DNA from: JADLHS01 sp049840435
Lineage (GTDB): Bacteria; Verrucomicrobiota; Verrucomicrobiia; Limisphaerales; JADLHS01
Assembly (NCBI GenBank): GCA_049840435.1
Contig: JASGKY010000024.1
Span: 1 to 64,000, forward strand
DNA length: 64,000 nucleotides
Direction of reading: 5' to 3'
Below, in pieces: positions 28,595 through 38,024 of this stretch. The first letter of the stretch is position 1. Each line of letters opens with the position of its first letter. Below the pieces are notes generated by a model. The model was not told the origin of the DNA. It worked only from the letters and a program-made list of their open reading frames with translations, and made no database searches. A program made the translations under genes and the position numbers.

Positions 28595-30574
28595 TTACGA
28601 GCCGACGCTCGCGAGGTCTTCGTTGTTCATGACGTTCTGGATCTTGAACTGTTCAGCATGCATCGCCGGGTCGGCGCGGAAGCTGAGCTTGCCGAAGTAA
28701 CGTTTCTCCATCTCGATGAGATGTTTCTCATCCTGCGTGCGGAGGCGTTCGAGCACGGTCGGATGTACCACGATGCGGAGTTGGAAGTCCGATTCGTCGC
28801 GGGTGCGCTTTTTCAGGATTTCCTGCAGCTTGCGCTGGATTTCCACGCTCATGGTTTCCACGCTCTTGACCTTTGCGCGGCCTTTGCAATATGGACAATC
28901 GTCATAGACCGCCGAGCGCACGCTTTCGCTATGGCGTTGGCGGGTCATTTCCATCAGGCCGAGTTGGGAGATGGGCAGGATGTGAGTCTTGGCCTTGTCG
29001 CGGCGCAGCCCTTCTTTCATCCGGGAGTAAACCGCTTGCCGGTCGCGCCCGGATTTCATGTCGATGAAGTCAAGCACGATGAGGCCGCCCATGTTGCGCA
29101 GGCGGAGTTGCCGGCAGATTTCATCAGCGGATTCCAGGTTGACCTTGAGGATGGCGGCTTCCTGATCCTTGCCGCCTTTGTGACGGCCGGTGTTCACGTC
29201 AATGGCGACAAGCGCTTCGGTTTCATCAATGACGATGTAGCCACCGCCCTTGAGATGGACTTGGCGCGAGAAGGCGTTCTCCAATTGCTTCGAGATGTTG
29301 AAGCGGTCGAAGATCGGTTGCGCTTCGAGATAAACCTTCACCTTGCGCGCGGACCGGCGGCTGATCTTGGAGATCATGTTCTGCATGCGGTCGCAGGCTT
29401 TCTGGCTGTCCACGACGATGCGTTCGACGTCTTCGGTGAGGAAGTCGCGCACGGTGCGTTCGATGAGGTCGGGTTCTTGGAACACGCACGTGGCCATGTT
29501 CTGGGATTTGATCTTGTCCTGCACGCCGCGCCATTCTTCGAGGAGCAGGGCGAGGTCGCGCACGAAGTAACGCTTCTGCTGGCCTTCGCCGGCGGTGCGC
29601 ATGATGACGCCCATGCCGTCCGGGATGTTGAGTTCGCGCAGAATCTTCTTCAACCGCTGGCGTTCCTGCTGGTTCTCGATCTTGCGGGAGATACCGCTCT
29701 GATCGGAGTTCGGCAACAGGACGAGATAGCGACCGGGCAAGACGAGATTGGTCGTGATGCGCGGGCCTTTAGTGCCGATCGGGCCTTTGGTGACCTGCAC
29801 GATGATCTCAGAGCCGGGCGGATAGAGGCGCGGGATATCCTTCTGCGTGATCTTCGGGCGATCGCGTTTCTTGTTCGGGCGATCGACGATTTCCACACCG
29901 CTGTCGAACTGGTTGGGCACGATGTCCCAGTAGTGCAGGAAGGCGTTCTTCTCGAATCCGATGTCCACGAAGGCGGCTTTGAGGCCGTCTTCGAGATTGC
30001 GGACCTTGCCCTTGAAGATACTGCCGACGAGGCGCTCCTCAGTGGTGCGTTCGATGTTGAATTCCTCGAGCTTGCCGTCTTCGCTGACGGCGACGCGCGT
30101 TTCGAGTGTCTCCGCGTTGATGATGACTTCCTTGTGGATCTTCTTTTCGGGACGGATGAGGCGCTGAACCTTTTTGACGAGGTTTGTGGCGACGTCCGCG
30201 ATCTTCTCGACGAGGCTGCGGGAAGGTTCGACGACCTTCACAGGCTCGAACGGCTTCTCCGGTTGAGCGGGAGTCGGCGTAGGCGCGGCGGCTTCGGCGT
30301 GATGTTGATGTTCGTGGCCGGGTGCGATTTCCGGCGCGCCTTCGGGCGGCAGACCGGCCGCGACGTTCTCGGCGCGTTCGATTTCGCCCTGATGGCGGCG
30401 TTCGAACAATTTGTCCTGGCCGTGACCGCCGACGACTTCGCCGACGGCTTCGGCCCGCGCCTCGACGGCGTCCTTGTCTTTCTTTTGCGGCTGGTTCTGG
30501 TTGAGACCGCCGCTCGGCTTGAAGCGCATGCCACCGCGGCGGCGTCTTCCTCCGAATCGTTTGTCATTACTCAT
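28595..30574 (-). CDS. rng: Ribonuclease G/E family endoribonuclease
   Basis: 659 residues. A basic, low-complexity N-terminus of about 130 residues precedes the S1-like domain (EERLVGSIFKGKVRNLEDGLKAAFVDIGFEKNAFLHYWDI, quoted here only as its span about residues 178-218). The catalytic DNase I-like domain carries the Mg2+ ligands in VAIDVNTGRHKGG and IVLDFIDM. The Zn-link CPYCKG at about residue 592 dimerises the enzyme. It cleaves single-stranded AU-rich RNA in rRNA and mRNA processing. It lacks an RNase E-type C-terminal scaffold. It is the last gene of the mre-mrd operon, and a hairpin at 28549-28574 ends the unit. Confidence 0.93.
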   Translation of the reverse strand: MSNDKRFGGRRRRGGMRFKPSGGLNQNQPQKKDKDAVEARAEAVGEVVGGHGQDKLFERRHQGEIERAENVAAGLPPEGAPEIAPGHEHQHHAEAAAPTPTPAQPEKPFEPVKVVEPSRSLVEKIADVATNLVKKVQRLIRPEKKIHKEVIINAETLETRVAVSEDGKLEEFNIERTTEERLVGSIFKGKVRNLEDGLKAAFVDIGFEKNAFLHYWDIVPNQFDSGVEIVDRPNKKRDRPKITQKDIPRLYPPGSEIIVQVTKGPIGTKGPRITTNLVLPGRYLVLLPNSDQSGISRKIENQQERQRLKKILRELNIPDGMGVIMRTAGEGQQKRYFVRDLALLLEEWRGVQDKIKSQNMATCVFQEPDLIERTVRDFLTEDVERIVVDSQKACDRMQNMISKISRRSARKVKVYLEAQPIFDRFNISKQLENAFSRQVHLKGGGYIVIDETEALVAIDVNTGRHKGGKDQEAAILKVNLESADEICRQLRLRNMGGLIVLDFIDMKSGRDRQAVYSRMKEGLRRDKAKTHILPISQLGLMEMTRQRHSESVRSAVYDDCPYCKGRAKVKSVETMSVEIQRKLQEILKKRTRDESDFQLRIVVHPTVLERLRTQDEKHLIEMEKRYFGKLSFRADPAMHAEQFKIQNVMNNEDLASVGS

Positions 30575-30579
30575 GGTTG

Positions 30580-31785
30580 TTAATATCCCTTTCGATAGAT
30601 GTGAACGTTTTGCAGCATGCCGAGCGCGATCATGGAGGCCAGCACTGAAGACCCGCCGTAAGACAACAGCGGCAGTGGAATGCCTGTCACGGGCATGAGC
30701 CGGATGTTCATTCCGATGTTGATGAATATGTGGCTGAACAGGAGTGTGACGACTCCTGCGGCCAGCACTTTGCCCAGGCGATCGCGAGCCTGGCCGGCGG
30801 TCCGTAATCCCGTAAAGAGGACCACCGCGTACAGCGTGATGACCATCACGCTTCCGACAAATCCTTTCTCCTCCGCGATGACGGAGAAAATAAAATCCGT
30901 GTGGGCCGCCCCAGGCGGCAGAAATCCGAGCGCGGTCTGATTGCCTTCGCGCCAGCCCTTGCCCCAGAAGCCGCCCGAGCCCACGGACAACAAGGCTTGT
31001 TGTCCCTGGTAGGATTTCTCCTGCTGCAACAACCGGGCTTTGCGCTTCGCTTCAGGCGTGTTGTTCTCCGGCGTGAAATCCTTGCCGAAGTAAACGAGCA
31101 AGCGATGCCGTTGATATTCCTCCAGTTTGATCTGCCATTGTGGCGGCGCAAAAAGAATGTCCACCAGGATCAAGGACGCCAGGACGCCGACGAACGCAAT
31201 CAAGCGGAACAGATAGCGGCGCGGCACGCCGGCTACGAGCATCATGGCGAAACCGGTCGGGACGAACACCAGCGCCGAGCCGAGGTCGGGTTCTTTCAAA
31301 ATCAGTACGAACGGAATGCCCATCATGCCGAGCGCCTTCCAGAAGTTGATTGGTTGCCGCAATTCATCGGGCGGGCGGCTGAGAAAGTTTCCCAGCGCGA
31401 GCACGAAGGCGAGCTTGGCAAACTCCGACGGTTGCAGACTGAAGAAGCCCAGATCGAACCAGCGCTTCGCGCCACCGCGCACGGTGCCGAAGAACATCAC
31501 GCCGATAAGCAACACGATGGACGCCCAGAAGGCGATGCCGGCCCAGCGCGTGAGTGTGTGATAATCTACAAGGCAGAGAGTGATTGCTGTCCCGCCGCCG
31601 ACGGCGTACCAGAACGCTTGGCGGAACCAGAGTTGTTTGACCAGCGGCTGCGCGAGGGCGGATTCGTTGACCATCGTCGCGCTGAAGACGAACGCCACGC
31701 CCACCAGCATCAGCCCGAGGATCGCTGCCAATTGCAGGCGATCCACGCGCGGGGCGCTTTCGTTGAGGGCGATGCTGTGGTTCAT
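30580..31785 (-). CDS. rodA: Rod-shape SEDS glycosyltransferase RodA
   Basis: 401 residues with about ten TM helices (LAAILGLMLVGVAFVFSATMV, TGFAMMLVAGVPRRYLFRLI, VGSVMVITLYAVVLFTGLRT). SEDS signatures are FSLQPSEFAKLAFVLALGNFL, LLSVGSGGFWGKGWREGNQ, TDFIFSVIAEEKGFVGSV and GIPLPLLSYGGSSVL. RodA polymerises lipid II into glycan strands for side-wall growth together with PBP2. The start ATG overlaps the mrdA stop (ATGA), and rng follows after 5 bases. The cytoplasmic/periplasmic loop around residue 210 (FTPENNTPEAKRKARLLQQ) is longer than in E. coli RodA. Confidence 0.95.
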   Translation of the reverse strand: MNHSIALNESAPRVDRLQLAAILGLMLVGVAFVFSATMVNESALAQPLVKQLWFRQAFWYAVGGGTAITLCLVDYHTLTRWAGIAFWASIVLLIGVMFFGTVRGGAKRWFDLGFFSLQPSEFAKLAFVLALGNFLSRPPDELRQPINFWKALGMMGIPFVLILKEPDLGSALVFVPTGFAMMLVAGVPRRYLFRLIAFVGVLASLILVDILFAPPQWQIKLEEYQRHRLLVYFGKDFTPENNTPEAKRKARLLQQEKSYQGQQALLSVGSGGFWGKGWREGNQTALGFLPPGAAHTDFIFSVIAEEKGFVGSVMVITLYAVVLFTGLRTAGQARDRLGKVLAAGVVTLLFSHIFINIGMNIRLMPVTGIPLPLLSYGGSSVLASMIALGMLQNVHIYRKGY

Positions 31786-33813
31786 TTCTTGGTGGCCGCC
31801 AATGTTTGGGTGGCCATGCGGGTTTCAAATGCTTTCAGTGCGACGTAAACCTCGCGCGCGATGGGAACGCAGCTGGTGCCACCGGAAATGCCGTTTTCCA
31901 CCATGACGATGACGGCATAGCGCGGCGCTTCGTACGGCGCAAACGAAGCGAACCAGGTGGTGTTCTTTTTTCCGCTGCCGTCTTCTTGCAAGGTTTGCAG
32001 TTCCGCCGTGCCGGTCTTGCCGCAGACGCGGAAGCCGCAGCCTTGTACGTGGCGGCCCGTGCCTTCTTCGGATTCGGTTTCTGCCAGCATGGCTTCGTGA
32101 AGCAGTTTCAGATTACGCGGCTTGACGCCCAGATGATCACGGACTTGAGCGCGCGGGTAAACAAACGGCGGTTCGATACTGGCGGGATCATGCGGAACGA
32201 GCCGGTCCACGAGGCGGGGCTTCAGCACCGTGCCACCGTTGGCGATGGCGGAGATCATCACGGCAATCTGGACCGGCGTCACATCCATTTTCCCCTGGCC
32301 GATGCAGACGCTGGCGGTGTCGCCGTCCCGCCAATCGTCATGGGCGACATCCTGAGCGGTGGGAAAATGTCCGGGCGCTTGTTGTCGGAGCGGAAGGTTG
32401 TCGGCCTCGAAGCGTTCACCGAAGTGCAAGCGGCGGCCCAGTTCGATGACATGGTCGAATACGCCCGGCCGCAGGCCCAGCGAGATGAAATACGCATTGC
32501 TGGATTTGGCAATGGCGCGGCGCAGATCGTAATCGCCGGGCGAAACCGTATCGCGAAACGCCTGCTTGCCGACGTAGATGATGCCGGCCGTGGGCTTGTT
32601 GGGGTTCGGCGCAACGCGATAGTATTCGTGCGGATTAAAACGTGCCTGCGGCGTTTCCAGCGCTGCGAGCGCGACGATGGTTTTGAACACCGAGCCGGCT
32701 TGATAATTCTCCGCAGTGGCGCGGTTCTTTTCCGCCGTGAGTTCTTGTAGCCGTCGGTATTCCTGGCTGGAAATCCGGTGGGCAAATTGATTCGGGCTAA
32801 AGGTCGGATTGGAGGCCATCGCAATGATGTCTCCGGTGCGCACGTCCATGACGACCACCGCGCCGCGTCGCGTCGCGTCGTTCGTGCGCAGGCCGCCTCT
32901 GCCGCGCGCTGGACTTCCAAGTCGATCGTCAGGATGACATTGGTGCCAGGGATGGCCTGTTCCCAGACGTTTTCGTTCTGGCGATAGCCCAGATTGTTGA
33001 CTTGGACAGATTTGCGCCGGCCCGGCCTCGCAGACGTTGGTCAAGCCCGCCTTCGATTCCAACGAGGCCGCGATAGTCGGGAGTGCGGTAGGAGAAGAAG
33101 GCATCTTCACCCGCGGCGGAACTGTCATCCGAGCGGACATAGCCGATGAGGTGCGCCGCGGTGGTGTCGAAGGGGTAAAATCGTTTGGACTGGATTTCAA
33201 GATCCACGCCGAGGGAGTTGATGGATTGTTCTTCGAAGCGCGCGACCAGTTGCGGCGACAGGTTGCTGGCGAGGCAGAAGGGAATAGCGCGGGCGGTTTC
33301 GTAGTGGCGGTTGAAATTCGTGTAGTTGAGCGTCAGAGGTGCTTGCAGAACATCCGCTACCTCATCAGCGACACGTTGCGCGACGCGATAACGGGAGGTG
33401 CGGACGACTTGCGAGCCCTGTTCGCCTTTGAGCGGCGGATAATTGGTTTTGATGGGTGAGACGCCGAGCCAGTCTTTCCAGAAGGGCAGGTCGTTGGTGA
33501 CGACCTTGCGAGGGCGCATGGCCTTGAATTCCTTGCGGAAGGCGGCGCTTAGTTCCTCGAGGTAAAGATTGATGCTGTAGTTGGGCTGATTTTCTGCAAG
33601 CGCCACGCCATTGCGGTCGAGAATCTTTCCGCGCACAGCGGCGAGCCGGACAGTGCGGAAAGATTGCGCCTCGACGCTATCGCGGAAGCGGTTGGCATTG
33701 ACGATCTGCACCCACCACAGACCAGCGAGCAACACCAGCAGCCCGGCGCACAACAGCAGCGCCAGCAACTGGAGTTGCCCGTCGTTCTTTTTGAGTTGGT
33801 CGAAGATCAGCAT
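31782..33813 (-). CDS. mrdA: Penicillin-binding protein 2 (two frameshifts)
   Basis: About 677 residues once two missing bases are allowed for: one at an A3 run at 33011-33013 (reading continues as AKSVQVNNLGYRQNENVW) and one in the GTCGC-repeat region at about 32860-32885. The N-terminal TM helix (LLALLLCAGLLVLLAGLWWV) and the pedestal domain are followed by the transpeptidase: SxxK in AGSVFKTIVAL, SxN in AKSSNAY, KTG in VCGKTGTAEL. PBP2 crosslinks side-wall peptidoglycan with RodA. The start ATG at 33813 sits one base from the mreD stop. The gene is normally essential and all catalytic motifs are intact, so the breaks are best read as assembly errors. Confidence 0.9.
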
Positions 33814-33814
33814 G

Positions 33815-34366
33815 CTAATTGCGGCCGCGCCGGATTTCGCGATCGGTGCGGAAGCTGGATTCCACGATGGGTTGATACCCCAGCGCATGATTCAAGCGAT
33901 CGAATAACAAGAAAAACATGGGCGTTGCCACGCCACCGCCTATGCTCATGACAATCCATTGCCAGAGCGAACCCCAACCGAGCAGGGGTGTTTGCTCCAG
34001 CGTGAGCAGGGTCACAACCGTGAGGGCCGGCGCCAGGGCACTGGCGATGAGGCCTAGGACGAATTGGGCGTAGAGTTGGTCGCGGAGCAGCAGGTCGCGG
34101 CGCAGTTGCAGCAGCAGGCCGATGAGCAACAGGGGCAGTACACTGACGCCGAGCGGGTTGACCGAGAGGGTGTCGAACATCAAGCCGCTGAACACCGCGA
34201 GGGTCATCATCATGACTGGGCCGCTGGTCAATGCAGCATAAACCATAAGGGCAGGGAGCAGGTCCACCTGAGCCCCGAGCAGATGCCGGAGGCTGTTGCA
34301 TGTGCCTTGGAAGAAAACCGCGAGCAACGCAGCGAGCAGAATCAGGATGTTGGGCAGGACGATCAT
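33815..34366 (-). CDS. mreD: Rod-shape-determining protein MreD
   Basis: 183 residues. Five to six TM helices (ILILLAALLAVFFQGTCNSL, VYAALTSGPVMMMTLAVFSGLMFDTL, GVSVLPLLLIGLLLQLRRDLLL, FVLGLIASALAPALTVVTLLTL). MreD is a small integral membrane partner of MreC and PBP2/RodA. The ATG at 34366 is chosen over an upstream GTG because it overlaps the mreC stop as ATGA. Sequence conservation in this family is low, so the call rests on topology and position between mreC and mrdA. Confidence 0.88.
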   Translation of the reverse strand: MIVLPNILILLAALLAVFFQGTCNSLRHLLGAQVDLLPALMVYAALTSGPVMMMTLAVFSGLMFDTLSVNPLGVSVLPLLLIGLLLQLRRDLLLRDQLYAQFVLGLIASALAPALTVVTLLTLEQTPLLGWGSLWQWIVMSIGGGVATPMFFLLFDRLNHALGYQPIVESSFRTDREIRRGRN

Positions 34367-35172
34367 GGGAACAATATCCACACTTCTTCGAGTGAGTTCA
34401 GATTCGCTGACAACTTCACGTCGGCTTCCTGAATCAGGCCGGAATCCACCAGATGTGCCTCTTCGACCACGAGCCCAATCTGGATGCCGGGCGGGTAAAT
34501 GCTGGAATAACTGCTGGTGACGACACGTTGCCCGGGTTTCAACGTCGCATTACTTGGCAGATGAGTGAGGTTCGCGAAAGAGCCGTCGAACGGTCCGCTG
34601 CCGACCACGATACCCTGGCTGCGGGTTTCGTTTTCTACGACGGCGGGAACCCGGCAATTCGCGTCGCCGATGAGGACGACTTGGGACTTCGTCGGGCTGA
34701 CGGAGGAGACGTGGCCGATGAGGAAGCCATCGGGCGAAAGCACCGCCAGCTTGTTGCTCAAGCCGTTTCGGCTGCCCATATCAATCTGGATGGTACGCCA
34801 CCAATTCGCCGGGTCGCGGTAAATGACACGTGCAAGTTTGGCGTTCCAGCGATTTTGTTTTTGCCAGCCGACGAGCTGGCGGAGCCGGTCGTTTTCCTTG
34901 GCGATGGTGTCGGCTTGGGCAAGCTGCAGGCGGAGGTCTTGGTTCTGGCGGCGCAGGGCATCATTGGCGGCGATCAATTCCGATTTGGGCAGCAAGGTAT
35001 CGGCGGTGCGTCCGGCGACGCGTTTGGTGCCGTCAGCCATGCCAAAGAGGGGAAGGAAAACGCTGCCGAGCGCGGTTTTGAGGCGCGCAGTGGTCTGGCT
35101 TGGCAGGTTGAGCACCAGCAAGGTGAGCACGGCCAAAATGGCCACGGCGATGTAATACGGCCGCTTAAACAT
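34363..35172 (-). CDS. mreC: Rod-shape-determining protein MreC
   Basis: 269 residues. One N-terminal TM helix (YYIAVAILAVLTLLVLNL), a coiled coil (ELIAANDALRRQNQDLRLQLAQADTIAKENDRLRQLVGW, about residues 68-106), and a double beta-barrel periplasmic domain (ARVIYRDPANWWRTIQID, VVGSGPFDGSFANLTHLPSN, VVTSSYSSIYPPGIQIGLV). MreC links MreB to PBP2. It lies 63 bases after mreB and overlaps mreD. Confidence 0.95.
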   Translation of the reverse strand: MFKRPYYIAVAILAVLTLLVLNLPSQTTARLKTALGSVFLPLFGMADGTKRVAGRTADTLLPKSELIAANDALRRQNQDLRLQLAQADTIAKENDRLRQLVGWQKQNRWNAKLARVIYRDPANWWRTIQIDMGSRNGLSNKLAVLSPDGFLIGHVSSVSPTKSQVVLIGDANCRVPAVVENETRSQGIVVGSGPFDGSFANLTHLPSNATLKPGQRVVTSSYSSIYPPGIQIGLVVEEAHLVDSGLIQEADVKLSANLNSLEEVWILFP

Positions 35173-35235
35173 GGTTCGTCCTGCGCCGGGGTTTGGGCCG
35201 GGGCAGAGCAGGGCGAACGCGGGAGGAGGGATTAA

Positions 35236-36261
35236 CTATTTGGCGGCGCTGGTGACGCGCTTCAAAAATTGGAGTTCCTGCAGCACGCGCCCTGTGCCTT
35301 CGGCCACGGCGCTCAGCGGATCGTCCGCGATATGCACCGGCAAGCCCGTTTCTTCGGCCACGAGCCGGTCTATACCGCGCAATAAGGCTCCGCCGCCCGC
35401 CATGACGATACCGCGGTCCACCAAATCGGCGGACAGTTCTGGAGGACAGCGTTCCAGAGTGATGCGAATGGATTCCAATATGCTTGAAAGCGGCTCCTGC
35501 AAGGCTTCGCGAATCTCCTCTGAGCGTATTGTCAGCGTCTTAGGCAAACCCGCGCTCAGGTCGCGGCCTTTTACTTCCAAAGTTAATTCCTGCTCCAACG
35601 GAAAAGCTGAACCGATCCGAATCTTGATTTCTTCCGCGGTGCGTTCCCCGATTATTAAGTTGTAGGCGCGCTTCATGTGCGCGACGATTGTCTCGTCGAA
35701 TTCGTCTCCGCCAACCCTCAGGCTGCGGCTGAAGACGATACCTGCCAGGGAGATAATTGCGATTTCACAAGTTCCGCCACCGATATCCACGATCATGTTC
35801 CCCGCCGGTTCGTGAACCGGCAACCCGACGCCAATCGCGGATGCCATCGGCTGTTCAATCAAGAAGACTTCGCGCGCTCCTGCGTGGGTGGCTGAATCTT
35901 TGACGGCCCGTTTCTCGACTTCGGTAATGCCTGAAGGCACGGCCACGACTACTCGTGGGGCAATCAGTTTACGGTGATGCACCTTTTGAATGAAGTGGCG
36001 CAGCATCGCCTCGGTGATTTCAAAATCGGCGATTACACCGTCTTTCATTGGCCGAATTGCCACGATATTTCCAGGCGTACGGCCCAACATCCGCTTTGCT
36101 TCCTCGCCTACTGCGAGCACGGTGGTGGTGCCGGCCTGGATGGCTACGACCGACGGTTCCCGCAACACGATTCCCCGGTCGCGAACAAATACAAGAGAGT
36201 TCGCCGTCCCCAGGTCTATCCCGATGTCGTTGGAAAACAGGCTTTTAACTTGCGTCAACAT
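35236..36261 (-). CDS. mreB: Rod-shape actin homologue MreB
   Basis: 341 residues, full length. The actin-like phosphate-1 loop is DIGIDLGTANSLVFVRDRGI; phosphate-2 is IVDIGGGTCEIAIISL; the adenosine motif is VMAGGGALLRGIDRLV. MreB filaments guide side-wall synthesis, which implies a rod-shaped cell. It is the first gene of the operon mreB-mreC-mreD-mrdA-rodA-rng on the minus strand. The promoter should lie in the 370-base gap upstream, shared with a divergent response regulator. Confidence 0.97.
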   Translation of the reverse strand: MLTQVKSLFSNDIGIDLGTANSLVFVRDRGIVLREPSVVAIQAGTTTVLAVGEEAKRMLGRTPGNIVAIRPMKDGVIADFEITEAMLRHFIQKVHHRKLIAPRVVVAVPSGITEVEKRAVKDSATHAGAREVFLIEQPMASAIGVGLPVHEPAGNMIVDIGGGTCEIAIISLAGIVFSRSLRVGGDEFDETIVAHMKRAYNLIIGERTAEEIKIRIGSAFPLEQELTLEVKGRDLSAGLPKTLTIRSEEIREALQEPLSSILESIRITLERCPPELSADLVDRGIVMAGGGALLRGIDRLVAEETGLPVHIADDPLSAVAEGTGRVLQELQFLKRVTSAAK

Positions 36262-36633
36262 GGATTGAGCCTAACGGGCACAAGTAAAGAGAGGTTCAGG
36301 GCAGGGGTCAAGCCTAGACCCGGGGACCGTCGTCATTTGTGCCGTGGCATTTCGGAAATTGAAGAATCTCTGCAACGCAGTATTCCAAATTAAATGACGG
36401 TAGCAGCGGACGTCGTTGCTTTGAGAATCGTTGCTACGGTTTGGGTCGGTTTTGTTTGGTTCGACTGCGAGTTCGTGCGGTTTTTTACTATATATATTTT
36501 CGGAGTCAACTGCATCAATCGCTGTAACTGCCAGAAGAAGTCCTTTTGCTGTTGTCTAATGGGGCGAACTGCGATGAAGTTTTAGGTCTTTACCCCACTA
36601 TTACCGTGCTGATTTTGCGCGTATAAACCGGAT
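36262..36633. promoter_or_regulatory. Divergent intergenic region between mreB and a response regulator
   Basis: About 370 bases between divergently transcribed genes. A short AT-rich patch (TTTTTTACTATATATATTTTC, about 36480-36499) is the likeliest promoter area. I see no supportable gene inside. Confidence 0.5.
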
Positions 36634-37290
36634 ATGGAAATTACCGATTGTGTTGTTTCGGTCCCGAGTAAAGAAGTTCAAATCCTGTCCCTTGAGGATG
36701 TTCCTGAGGACGCCCTTTTGATTGATCACGAACTCCGAAAGTCTGGTCTGGCGTTTCACACCCGACGCGTGGACTCGCGGGTCGCGTTTCTACAGGAATT
36801 GGAGAATTGTCCGCCAGATGTCATCCTAGCCGACCACGGTATTCCTGCGTTCGATGGTTTCACCGCGTTGGCTATCGCCCAGGAAAAATGCCCAAACACT
36901 CCGTTCATTTTTGTGACCGGTTCGCTGGGGGAGGAAAAATTGATCGAAGTGTTCGAGAATGGAGCAACTGATTGCGTGTTGAAACGCCGACTATCGCGGC
37001 TGCCCTTGGTATTGCAACGCGCGTTGAACGAAGCGGACGAACGACACTGGCGGAAACGGCTTGAGGCGGAAACCGAACGGCTGCAGCAAGAGTTGTTGAA
37101 GGCGGAACGGCGATTGCAAAACGGGAAGTGTCTTGTTCCGATTTGTGCGCACTGTAAGAATATCCGCGACATTAAAGGGTGCTGGGCGCAGTTGGAAATT
37201 CATTTCGAGCGACATTACGGATTCCAATTCACGCACGGGATTTGTCCCAAGTGCATGGAAGCTTTTTTCAGACAGCCACAGAGCAGGTGA
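36634..37290 (+). CDS. Receiver-domain protein with C-terminal Cys-rich module
   Basis: 218 residues. The first 125 form a receiver domain: ILSLEDVPEDALLIDHEL, acceptor Asp in VILADHGIPAFDG, Thr/Ser in FIFVTGSLGEEK, Lys in CVLKRRLS. A coiled coil (ERHWRKRLEAETERLQQELL-like) follows. The last 45 residues hold four Cys (CLVPICAHCKNIRD and GICPKCMEAFF), a small module often found at the end of verrucomicrobial receiver and PAS proteins. No DNA-binding domain is visible, so it probably signals to a partner. It is transcribed away from mreB. Confidence 0.75.
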   Translation: MEITDCVVSVPSKEVQILSLEDVPEDALLIDHELRKSGLAFHTRRVDSRVAFLQELENCPPDVILADHGIPAFDGFTALAIAQEKCPNTPFIFVTGSLGEEKLIEVFENGATDCVLKRRLSRLPLVLQRALNEADERHWRKRLEAETERLQQELLKAERRLQNGKCLVPICAHCKNIRDIKGCWAQLEIHFERHYGFQFTHGICPKCMEAFFRQPQSR

Positions 37291-37332
37291 ACTTCCACCC
37301 AGCCGAAGTCAAACCGCTCAGGCGCTCGCCAG

Positions 37333-38005
37333 TTACAACCGGGCGCGCCCGCCCTCGATGATACCGGTGGCGATGGCGTAGCGCGTCAATCCCGCAACGT
37401 CGTGAATGTTCAATTTGTCCATGACCTGCTGGCGATGTTTCTCCACCGTTTTGACGCTGATGCAGAGTTCGGCCGCGATTTGCTTGTTGGCTTTGCCTTC
37501 AGCAATCAACTGAAGCACTTCCACCTCGCGGGAGGTCATGGAACGTCCCGGCTTCCGACTCCGGCCGTCGTTCAAGAGCGTGCCGCGATGTTGCTCGAGC
37601 AAACGTCTCGAAACGGACGGACTAAAGAAGGCGTTACCAGTTTTTACTTCGCGCACCGCCTTGATCAAATCGGCGGCGGCGGTTTGTTTGAGCAGATAGC
37701 CGACGGCGCCGGCTTCGGTCAACTGCCGTACGTATTCGTCATCGTTGTACGACGAGAGCGCTAGAACCTTGGTTGTGGGCATCTCTTTGATGATCTGGCG
37801 GGTGGCTTCCAACCCATTGAGCGTGGGCATGGCGATATCCATTACCACGACGTCGGGTAGCAGTTTTTTGGTCCATTCGACGGCCTGGCGACCTGTTTCC
37901 GCTTCGCCAACCACTGTAATGTCTGGCTCCCATTTCCAGCAGCAAACGCAGTCCCTGCCTGACGATCATGTGATCATCAACCAGTAACACTTTGATTTTT
38001 TCCAT
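37333..38005 (-). CDS. NarL-family response regulator of the stressosome operon (one frameshift)
   Basis: About 223 residues after removing one surplus G near 37929-37931 (reading LLLEMEPDITVVGEAE). The receiver has IKVLLVDDHMIVRQGL, acceptor Asp in VVVMDIAMPTLNG, and Lys in GYLLKQTAAADL. The LuxR HTH is MTSREVEVLQLIAEGKANKQIAAELCISVKTVEKHR (about residues 155-190). It follows the kinase gene by 20 bases and is the output of this operon: transcription of unknown targets. Confidence 0.85.
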
Positions 38006-38024
38006 ACAAAATGTTTGATCCTAT

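Noticed and set aside
28574..30583. 669-codon open frame on the plus strand
   Set aside because: It is antisense to rng along its full length; the rng product has all RNase G/E motifs, and the plus frame has none.
31806..32750. 314-codon open frame opposite mrdA
   Set aside because: It is antisense to the transpeptidase domain, with no domain of its own; GC-rich codon bias keeps the frame open.
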